Assembly (NCBI GenBank): GCA_958477465.1
Contig: CAUEFX010000105.1
Location: forward strand, 1-8,313
Direction of reading: 5' to 3'
Source: an uncultured Bacteroides sp.
Lineage (GTDB): Bacteria; Bacteroidota; Bacteroidia; Bacteroidales; Bacteroidaceae
DNA: 8,313 bases
The notes under the pieces were generated by a model. That model was not told where the DNA came from, made no database searches, and saw only the letters and a list, made by a program, of their open reading frames with translations. The position numbers and the translations under genes were made by a program. Below are positions 1-5,399 of the stretch, piece after piece (position 1 is the first letter of the stretch; the number at the start of each line of letters is the position of its first letter).

Positions 1-587
1 TCCATGAACTTACCCATGTGTACGAATTCGTATCCGCAGATTTCATCGTTTTTGTCCAAGAAGATATTCTTGATATAGCCTTCTGCCATTTCAAGATAAC
101 GGGGACCTTTAGCTAAAGTACCGTACAGTGTACCTACCTGGCTACGAAGACCTTTACCCAAGTCTTCCAAACCGGCACCGATGATCAGACCGCCTTCAGA
201 GAAAGCAGACTGTGTACGTCCATAAACGATCTGTAAGAAAAGTTCGCGCATAGCAGTATTGATAGCGTCGCAAACAAGGTCGGTATTCAATGCTTCAAGG
301 ATTGTTTTACCCGGAAGAATCTCTGCAGCCATAGCAGCTGAGTGAGTCATACCTGAACATCCGATAGTTTCAACCAGAGCTTCCTGGATGACACCTTCTT
401 TTACATTCAGAGTAAGTTTACAAGCACCCTGCTGAGGAGCACACCAACCAATACCATGTGTCAGACCAGAAATATCAACGATTTCTTTTGATTTTACCCA
501 TTTTCCTTCTTCGGGTATGGGAGCCGGTCCGTGGTTAGGACCCTTCTTTACAACACACATGTGTTCCACTTCGTGTGAATAAGTCAT
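1..587 (-). CDS. NifU/IscU-like iron-sulfur cluster assembly scaffold protein (3' end outside window)
   Basis: Reading leftward from the ATG at 587-585, the frame stays open for 195 codons to the window edge, so the C-terminus is missing. The protein starts MTYSHEVEHMCVVKKG. Residues 45-60 (GIGWCAPQQGACKLTL) and 74-100 (IGCSGM, then AAMAAEILPGKTILEAL) resemble the NifU/IscU scaffold fold, where a GxPxCGD-like segment and a GCGxxxAS segment carry cluster-ligating cysteines. Visible cysteines are C11, C49, C56, C77, C106 and C184. By family knowledge, scaffolds hold nascent Fe-S clusters in the cytoplasm before transfer to apo-proteins. The third IscU-type cysteine motif is not obvious, so this is a divergent branch. 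From memory, uncertain, Bacteroides homologues lie beside a 'GGGtGRT' protein gene, which would be just off the left edge. Codon choice (GGT, CGT, GAA, AAA) and the strong promoter suggest good expression. The family is fairly secure; the biochemical role is inferred. Confidence 0.82.
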   Translation of the reverse strand, partial: MTYSHEVEHMCVVKKGPNHGPAPIPEEGKWVKSKEIVDISGLTHGIGWCAPQQGACKLTLNVKEGVIQEALVETIGCSGMTHSAAMAAEILPGKTILEALNTDLVCDAINTAMRELFLQIVYGRTQSAFSEGGLIIGAGLEDLGKGLRSQVGTLYGTLAKGPRYLEMAEGYIKNIFLDKNDEICGYEFVHMGKFM

Positions 588-628
588 AATTAGCTCTTTT
601 TTAAGTAATATAATTAAAAAATGTAGTC

Positions 629-644
629 ACAATTCTCAAATTGT
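629..644 (-). promoter_or_regulatory. Small perfect inverted repeat at the probable transcript 5' end
   Basis: ACAATT and AATTGT flank a 4-nt loop, giving a 6-bp perfect stem. It lies a few bases downstream of the -7 box at 649-656, so it covers or directly follows the expected transcription start of the scaffold gene. It could be a 5'-stabilising hairpin or a small operator. Six AT-rich pairs can also arise by chance. Confidence 0.3.
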
Positions 645-648
645 ACGG

Positions 649-679
649 CAAAGGTACTTGTTTTATTGGTTTTTGCAAA
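649..679 (-). promoter_or_regulatory. Bacteroides-type (sigma-ABfr) promoter for the Fe-S scaffold gene
   Basis: On the minus strand a TTTG (-33 element, 679-676) is followed after 19 nt by TACCTTTG (656-649), an exact match to the Bacteroidetes -7 consensus TAnnTTTG. Spacing fits the usual 19-21 nt. Transcription should start near 643, giving a leader of about 55 nt before the ATG at 587. It is the only promoter in the window with both elements clearly present. Confidence 0.75.
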
Positions 680-820
680 TCGGCTTTTAGTACTTTTTTA
701 TGAAAAGAATGAAATAGAGTGAAGAGAACTCATTTATTGTAATGTGGAGATTGCATTTTTTTTGTGTGCTGCATCTGGCTTATACCTTATTTTGTTGGAA
801 TGTATCGGGAATGTGCTATC

Positions 821-856
821 GTTAAAAAAAGAAAAGTCCTTTAATTAAAGGACTTT
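821..856 (-). terminator. Rho-independent terminator overlapping the 3' end of the pectate lyase gene
   Basis: A perfect 24-nt palindrome at 833-856 (AAAGTCCTTTAA followed by its reverse complement) is followed on the minus strand by TCTTTTTTTAAC at 832-821, a run of seven T. The last codons AAA GTC CTT and the TAA stop (847-845) lie inside the hairpin. The T-run is on one side only, so it should terminate minus-strand transcription and insulate the scaffold gene downstream. Confidence 0.85.
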
Positions 857-2572
857 GAAACTCTTTATTTGTCGGGCGTCGGTTATTTTGATAATTGCAG
901 GTTGCAGGAGAGTGAATTCCTGCTTGCTGCTGTAACTTGTCTGTGAACTTTGCAGTCGTCCCGTCAAATCATAAACTTCAATAATATTTTTGCCCTCTAA
1001 TCCTAAAATAACAATCTTATTGCCTTCTTTATGTAGAGACAGACTTGATGAATCGTTCGATTCTCCGAGACCTGTGGGTGAGCCTTTTAATCCAAAATCG
1101 TCTTTACTCGGAGAATATTCGGCATTTTCATATCCGGCTCTCATCAGTTTGTCTACCAGACTGTTGATGTATAGCTCAAGATAACAATACCCGGTTTCCT
1201 CATCGATATCTTTGTATGTTTTTCCTTGAGGCAGATATTTATCGGCCCATTCATCGGGAATTCCGTCATTGTTACTGTCTGTCGGCTTGCTTACTGAACT
1301 GTAAGTGATATAATCTTCACAGTCGGTTTGGGAATCAATGAGGCCATTACTGCTTCCATTGCTGCCTTCGAAGGTATAGCTGCCACTACGTACATCAGAC
1401 ATGGTACGAGTATCTATCCCGTCGCGTTTCAAACTTGCTCCTACATAAGCCAGAACCTTCTCGTATGCTTCTGCTGCCGAATGAGTGGTAGTAGGGGCTG
1501 CTTCATATTCTGTCGCACTTTTGATGTTTTCAATGTTCCCTTCCGGCAATGCGGCGTTGTTGGTATTCGGATGAATTCCGACCCAGTTGTCTGCATTTGT
1601 TTTAGCGATATTTGTTTTGGATTTGCTGCTCAGCTTGGAACAGGTGTCATCAAAATAATTTCCTGATACATAGAATTTACCCCAGACGCCGGCTTCGTTT
1701 TCATATTTCCCGTCATCGGCATTGGGTGAAAAGATGCGGTAAGTAATGCTTTCTTTGGTTGCGGTTGAAGGGCCGGGTTTATAATAGTTGTTGACAAAAT
1801 TATAATTACCTCCCTCTCCGGCATATCCGCTATTAGTCGGTCCCCAATTATAAAACACATTATTACGCAAATCGACCATCTCATCATCGGGTCTTCCTGT
1901 ATAACGGCTACCGCAAAGCCTGGGCGTACGGCTTTTATGGTGTGCTAATAGATTGTGATGAAAAGTAGCTCCTTCACCTCCCCAGATACCCCCATATCCA
2001 TGGCTGCCTTTTCCATGCACGGAATTGGTCAGGCTTTCGCTCAGGATGCACCATTGCATTGTGAAATTTTTATTCCCGTAAAAAGAAGAGCATTCATCCG
2101 TGCTCCAACTCATCGTGCAATGATCAATGATTACATTGCTTTGATTGCGTCCCCACATGGCGTCGTCTTCCGTTTTTTCTTCGTCTCCCATACGGCAACG
2201 GATAAATCGGATAATAATATTGCTTGCTTTTATTACAACCGAGTAATTCTTGATGCAGATGCCATCTCCCGGCGCAGTTTGGCCGGCAATCGTTATATTC
2301 TCTTTCTTAATTTCAAGTGTGCTTTTTAATGCAATGGTTCCGGATACATCGAATACGATAATACGGTTACCGCTTTTCACTCCTTCACGAAGCGAACCGG
2401 ACCCGCTGTCGTCCAGATTCGTGACGTGATATACACTGCCGCCACGCCCGCCGGTGGTAGTATAACGTGCAAAACCCTCTGCACCGGGAAAAGCGGGAGT
2501 GCTCTGGGCGTAAAGATTACCGATTGCCGATGCAACTACTATGATTGAAAAGAAAGTAATGATTCGTTTCAT
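845..2572 (-). CDS. Secreted polysaccharide lyase family 1 (pectate lyase-like) protein
   Basis: 575 residues, ATG at 2572-2570. Residues 1-22 form a signal peptide (MKRII, hydrophobic core, probable cleavage after LYA); there is no lipobox. The following segment is a right-handed beta-helix lyase domain: AFPGAEGFARYTTTGGRGG (27-45), ITIAGQTAPGDG (93-104), IDHCTMSWSTDE (149-160) and HHNLLAHHKSRTPR (205-218). The last corresponds to the PL1 HHN...RxPR segment that carries the catalytic arginine. PL1 enzymes cleave polygalacturonate by calcium-dependent beta-elimination. TDSNNDGIPDEW (431-442) looks like a small calcium-binding loop. Residues about 515-575, with IIEVYDLTGRL at 530-540 and a strand-rich end in FKVL, resemble a type IX secretion sorting tail. 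No SusC/SusD pair, regulator or second pectinase is adjacent. Substrate is inferred from family. No convincing promoter was found in the 264 bp upstream (2573-2836). Confidence 0.88.
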   Translation of the reverse strand: MKRIITFFSIIVVASAIGNLYAQSTPAFPGAEGFARYTTTGGRGGSVYHVTNLDDSGSGSLREGVKSGNRIIVFDVSGTIALKSTLEIKKENITIAGQTAPGDGICIKNYSVVIKASNIIIRFIRCRMGDEEKTEDDAMWGRNQSNVIIDHCTMSWSTDECSSFYGNKNFTMQWCILSESLTNSVHGKGSHGYGGIWGGEGATFHHNLLAHHKSRTPRLCGSRYTGRPDDEMVDLRNNVFYNWGPTNSGYAGEGGNYNFVNNYYKPGPSTATKESITYRIFSPNADDGKYENEAGVWGKFYVSGNYFDDTCSKLSSKSKTNIAKTNADNWVGIHPNTNNAALPEGNIENIKSATEYEAAPTTTHSAAEAYEKVLAYVGASLKRDGIDTRTMSDVRSGSYTFEGSNGSSNGLIDSQTDCEDYITYSSVSKPTDSNNDGIPDEWADKYLPQGKTYKDIDEETGYCYLELYINSLVDKLMRAGYENAEYSPSKDDFGLKGSPTGLGESNDSSSLSLHKEGNKIVILGLEGKNIIEVYDLTGRLQSSQTSYSSKQEFTLLQPAIIKITDARQIKSFKVL

Positions 2573-2799
2573 AATAAACTATTTATGTTATTCTATATCT
2601 TGGGCAAAACTCGGGATTATTTCCTTTAGGTATGTGGATAAATTATTTTTTCTATGTGTAACTATTGGCTTTTATGATGTGGTATATATTAATGTGCGCA
2701 ATGGGTTGCTGACATATTCTTTTTCTTTCCCAAACCATGCGTTTGGATGTACACTTGAAAATAATGGTTGTCGAAAAGGGGTTTCTTTAATAAAGTTCG

Positions 2800-2807
2800 T
2801 AACTTTG
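2800..2807 (+). promoter_or_regulatory. -7 box (TAACTTTG) for the DMP19-like gene
   Basis: TAACTTTG is an exact match to the Bacteroidetes TAnnTTTG element. The expected start of transcription is near 2814, giving a leader of about 23 nt to the ATG at 2837. No good -33 TTTG sits at the usual distance, so only the -7 element is claimed. The box lies inside the upstream extension of the frame (TTG at 2768), which argues for the 2837 start. Confidence 0.6.
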
Positions 2808-2836
2808 TGGCATTAATACAAATAGTGAATAGATTT

Positions 2837-3337
2837 ATGATTAAATTGTCAGATGCGGTCTTGCAAAAAGCTGCAGGTGAGGGAATGGATGAGTTTATCC
2901 AAGCGTTTACCGATAAATATAAAGAAATAATAGGTGGAGAGTTGACCGCCGGGACAATGGCTTTGCTTACCGGTGAGCAGCATTCTTTGCTGGCTTATCA
3001 GATATTTCGTGATGAGATCATGGTTGGTGGCTTCTGCCAGTTGATTCAGAATGGATATGGCGGTTATATTTTTGATAATCCCTTTGCCAAAGTAATGCGT
3101 TTATGGGGGGCAGAAGAGTTTTCTAAACTTATCTATCGGGCTAAGAAAATCTATGATGCCCATCGTGAAGATCTTGAAAAAGAACGTACTGAAGATGAAT
3201 TCATGGCAATGTATGAACAGTATGAAGCTTTTGACGAGCTGGAAGAAGAGTATTTTGAAATGGAGGAACAGGTGACGGCAACCGTTGCAAGTTATGTAGA
3301 TGAACACTTGGATTTATTTGCGGAGATAGTTAAGTAA
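2837..3337 (+). CDS. DMP19-family (DUF4375) acidic protein, putative DNA mimic
   Basis: 166 residues from ATG 2837. The frame extends upstream to a TTG at 2768, but the -7 box lies between the two, so the ATG is preferred. No signal peptide or membrane segment is seen, so it is probably cytoplasmic. About 35 Asp/Glu stand against about 15 Lys/Arg, concentrated in the last 60 residues (for example DELEEEYFEMEEQ). The core EIMVGGFCQLIQNGYGGYIF (60-79) followed by GAEEFSKLIYRA (91-102) matches my recollection of the DMP19 C-terminal domain, previously DUF4375: a GGFxQxxxN motif, then a GA...A helix. Neisseria DMP19 mimics DNA and binds the regulator NHTF; other members are mostly uncharacterised. 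Family assignment is from remembered motifs; DNA mimicry here is inference. The gene appears monocistronic, since the next gene has its own -7 box. Confidence 0.75.
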   Translation: MIKLSDAVLQKAAGEGMDEFIQAFTDKYKEIIGGELTAGTMALLTGEQHSLLAYQIFRDEIMVGGFCQLIQNGYGGYIFDNPFAKVMRLWGAEEFSKLIYRAKKIYDAHREDLEKERTEDEFMAMYEQYEAFDELEEEYFEMEEQVTATVASYVDEHLDLFAEIVK

Positions 3338-3423
3338 TTGAAAGGCGGGTTTGGAAAAATAATAAAGTAACTGATGCAGTATTTTTTTAGTCTCTGCATT
3401 TACCAGTTGTGAATTAGATTTTA

Positions 3424-3431
3424 TATCTTTG
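3424..3431 (+). promoter_or_regulatory. -7 box (TATCTTTG) upstream of the lipoprotein gene
   Basis: TATCTTTG matches TAnnTTTG exactly and lies 22 nt before the ATG at 3454, so the leader would be about 16 nt. A TTG at 3407-3409 is only 14 nt upstream, shorter than the usual 19-21 nt spacing, so the -33 element is weak or absent. It could drive the lipoprotein-Yip1-smpB run. Confidence 0.6.
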
Positions 3432-3453
3432 CAAACTCTAAAAAAATAGTTTT

Positions 3454-4275
3454 ATGAAAAAACAAATGAAAGTTTTGGTATTAACCCTAATTGTTTTGAT
3501 GGGTGTTGGTTTTACTTCCTGTATGAATTCGGATGGTAATACTACGATGATGGGATACTCTGTAGTAAAAGTCCATAGCTCTTTTGGAGTCGTTTATTTC
3601 GAGGATGCCAGTGGATTTAAATATTATCCGACTACTACTTCTTTAGCTCAGATAGAAGCAAATCCTTTTAATTTTAAGACATCCTCAACAAATCTTGCCT
3701 ATATCGGTTATCAATATGATACGGAAACACAGCAGGTAACAGAAAGCACCACAAAACTGAATGTGGAATTGAATTATGCGGTAAGTTTGGATGCCAAACT
3801 CGAAATTGTCAATGAACGCGGTGCAGAGAATGATTCTATCGCAAATGCTCCTATTATAACGTTGAAAGGAACTGCTAACGGTTATTATAACTATGAGCCT
3901 GTAATGTTTGACAGTAACACGTTGTTACTTTCGGTGAATTATTTCATGAATATAAATAAGCCGTTCCACTATTTCACATTGGTGTATTATCCGAACGAGG
4001 AACCTGTTCCTGATGCTCCTGCTTTGGATGGTGAAGGTAATACTGTAACATTGTATTTACGTCATAATAGTGGTGATGATACTTCGAATTCGGCAACCAG
4101 TTTGGGATACGTCCAGTCTCTCCCAAGCGTATTCTATAAGGCATTTGATTTATCGTCACTCCGTTTGAGTCCCAATACGAAATTGATTATTAATACAATA
4201 GAGAGCAGCAACAGTCTCAAGTTGGAAGACGGAGAAGAAAAACAATACGAAGTTGCTGTTAATGCGGAGAAATAA
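3454..4275 (+). CDS. NigD-like lipoprotein
   Basis: 273 residues. MKKQMKVLVLTLIVLMGVGF followed by TSC is a lipoprotein signal peptide with the lipidated cysteine at C23. SD at 26-27 after the cysteine may be a weak surface-export signal of the Bacteroides type. The segment FGVVYFEDASGFKYYPTTTS (44-63), then LAQIEANPF and SSTNLAYIGYQYD, fits what I recall of the NigD-like N-terminal domain. The rest is beta-rich and should be the partner C-terminal domain. NigD is named after the nigrescin bacteriocin operon of Prevotella nigrescens. The family is widespread in Bacteroidales without established function, so no bacteriocin role should be assumed. The next gene begins 2 nt after the stop, pointing to co-transcription and perhaps translational coupling. 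The protein is likely anchored in the outer membrane. Confidence 0.8.
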   Translation: MKKQMKVLVLTLIVLMGVGFTSCMNSDGNTTMMGYSVVKVHSSFGVVYFEDASGFKYYPTTTSLAQIEANPFNFKTSSTNLAYIGYQYDTETQQVTESTTKLNVELNYAVSLDAKLEIVNERGAENDSIANAPIITLKGTANGYYNYEPVMFDSNTLLLSVNYFMNINKPFHYFTLVYYPNEEPVPDAPALDGEGNTVTLYLRHNSGDDTSNSATSLGYVQSLPSVFYKAFDLSSLRLSPNTKLIINTIESSNSLKLEDGEEKQYEVAVNAEK

Positions 4276-4277
4276 CA

Positions 4278-4853
4278 TTGGATTACAAAGAGCTATTTAA
4301 AATATCGATGTCATTGATTTCCTCTCCGGCCAAGGCCTGGGAGGAAATTCGTTTGGAAGAGGATAGGCGAAAGGTCTTCGGGGCTTTTGTCTATCCTATG
4401 ATTGGTTTATGCGGACTTGCCGTATTTATCGGTTCTCTGCTGGTCAATGGTTGGGGTGGGCCACAAAGTTTTCAAATAGCAATGACGCAGTGCTGTGCTG
4501 TGGCAGTGGCACTGTTCGGAGGCTATTTTCTGGCTGCGTATGCCATCAACCAAGTGCGGGTACAGATATTGGGAATGTCCGATGACATCGCTTTGACCCA
4601 GCAATTTGCAGGGTATGCATTGGTCGTTACTTTCCTGCTCAAAATAATCACCGGCTTATTGCCGGATTTCAGTATCATCGGCTGGCTGTTGCAGTTTTAT
4701 ATCGTTTACGTGGTGTGGGAAGGGGCACCGGTTGTGATGCAGGTTGATGAAAAAAATCGTTTGCGATTCACCTTTTTTTCGTCTTTTTTGTTAATAGTTT
4801 GTCCGGTGGTGATTCAATTTGTGTTCAATAAGCTAACGGCAATTTTAAATTAA
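4278..4853 (+). CDS. Yip1-domain-family integral membrane protein
   Basis: 191 residues if translation begins at the TTG at 4278, 2 nt after the preceding TAA. The first in-frame ATG (4308) would remove ten residues, MDYKELFKIS, which resemble the conserved start of Bacteroides homologues as I remember them, so TTG is preferred. The N-terminal helix SLISSPAKAWEEI (12-24) is the usual lead-in of bacterial Yip1-domain proteins. About five hydrophobic segments follow (roughly 34-56, 66-92, 109-128, 132-147, 165-185). A conserved-looking QQFAGYALVV (108-117) and VWEGAPVVMQV (146-156) suggest a polytopic inner-membrane protein. No catalytic residues are evident. Bacterial Yip1-family proteins have no settled function. 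The tight spacing to the lipoprotein upstream and smpB downstream (7 nt) implies one transcript. Confidence 0.78.
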   Translation: MDYKELFKISMSLISSPAKAWEEIRLEEDRRKVFGAFVYPMIGLCGLAVFIGSLLVNGWGGPQSFQIAMTQCCAVAVALFGGYFLAAYAINQVRVQILGMSDDIALTQQFAGYALVVTFLLKIITGLLPDFSIIGWLLQFYIVYVVWEGAPVVMQVDEKNRLRFTFFSSFLLIVCPVVIQFVFNKLTAILN

Positions 4854-4860
4854 GAAACAA

Positions 4861-5313
4861 ATGAAATTGGCTCCTGTAAATATAAAAAATAAACGTGCTA
4901 CATTCGATTATGAACTGATCGATACTTATACGGCGGGTATTGTGCTTACCGGAACGGAAATCAAATCCATCCGTATGGGAAAGGCAAGTTTGGTAGATAC
5001 ATTCTGCTATTTCGCAAAAGGTGAATTGTGGGTAAAGAATATGCACATCGCCGAGTATTTCTATGGTTCGTATAATAATCATACAGCCCGTAGAGACAGG
5101 AAGCTGTTACTCAATAAGAAAGAGTTGAAGAAACTCGAACGTGGTATCAAAGAAACCGGTTTTACCATTGTGCCGGTTCGTATGTTCGTCAATGAAAAAG
5201 GATTGGCTAAAGTTGTGGTAGCTTTGGCTAAAGGTAAAAAACAGTATGATAAACGTGAGTCTCTGAAAGAGAAAGACGACCGTCGTGATATGGACAGAAT
5301 GTTCAAGAGGTAA
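4861..5313 (+). CDS. smpB: SsrA-binding protein SmpB (trans-translation)
   Basis: 150 residues, the normal length for SmpB. Family motifs appear in order: YTAGIVLTGTEIKSIRMGKASL (two blocks, 23-44), LWVKNMHIAEY (56-66), RRDRKLLLNKKEL (77-89), TIVPVRMF (102-109) and the KVVVALAKGKKQYDKR block (117-132). A basic C-terminal tail (133-150, ending DMDRMFKR) follows. SmpB binds tmRNA, brings it with EF-Tu-GTP to stalled ribosomes, and its tail enters the empty mRNA channel to start tagging and ribosome release. It starts 7 nt after the Yip1-family gene, with an A-rich leader (AAGAAACAA) instead of a strong Shine-Dalgarno site. No separate promoter was seen, so it probably relies on the upstream transcript. 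No tmRNA gene (ssrA) was recognised in this window. Confidence 0.97.
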   Translation: MKLAPVNIKNKRATFDYELIDTYTAGIVLTGTEIKSIRMGKASLVDTFCYFAKGELWVKNMHIAEYFYGSYNNHTARRDRKLLLNKKELKKLERGIKETGFTIVPVRMFVNEKGLAKVVVALAKGKKQYDKRESLKEKDDRRDMDRMFKR

Positions 5314-5323
5314 AGATTAAATT

Positions 5324-5388
5324 TTAGTGATCAGCGGTGCTGATTAGTGATGATTGGCGATAGGCGGTGAATGATAAGTAGATAGGTA
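5324..5388 (+). repeat. Degenerate 7-nt tandem repeat (TTAGTGA/TTAGCGG-like) between smpB and metH
   Basis: Most of the 86-nt gap can be cut into near-heptamers: TTAGTGA, TCAGCGG, TGCTGA, TTAGTGA, TGA, TTGGCGA, TAGGCGG, TGAATGA, TAAGTAGA, TAGGTA. Two copies are identical and the rest vary. The plus strand is rich in G and poor in C, unlike the flanking genes. It contains no open frame of note and no promoter box. Confidence 0.6.
5328..5346 (+). other. Short hairpin inside the smpB-metH gap
   Basis: ATCAGC and GCTGAT (5330-5335 and 5339-5344) pair perfectly around a GGT loop, and two outer pairs (G-U, then U-A) extend the stem to 8 bp. No T-run follows, so it is not a standard terminator. It may act as an mRNA processing or stability element between smpB and metH, or be a by-product of the repeat. 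Confidence 0.4.
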
Positions 5389-5399
5389 TTAAAATAGAG

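Noticed and set aside
657..832. Possible small gene between the scaffold promoter and the pectate lyase terminator
   Set aside because: AT-rich, with no frame having a plausible start, leader and length on either strand.
1955..2329. 124-codon plus-strand frame inside the pectate lyase gene
   Set aside because: Antisense to conserved lyase motifs, no leader or domain signal; a shadow frame.
2768..2836. Upstream TTG extension of the DMP19-like gene
   Set aside because: The -7 box TAACTTTG lies inside this stretch, so the codons before 2837 would be mostly untranscribed; the added residues do not look like a signal peptide.
3374..3399. ATGCAG/CTGCAT inverted repeat after the DMP19-like gene as a terminator
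   Set aside because: Only 6 bp with a 14-nt loop, and the T-run is in the loop rather than after the stem.
5314..5399. Cobalamin riboswitch ahead of metH
   Set aside because: The gap is only 86 nt, is mostly heptamer repeat, and shows no B12-box-like sequence.
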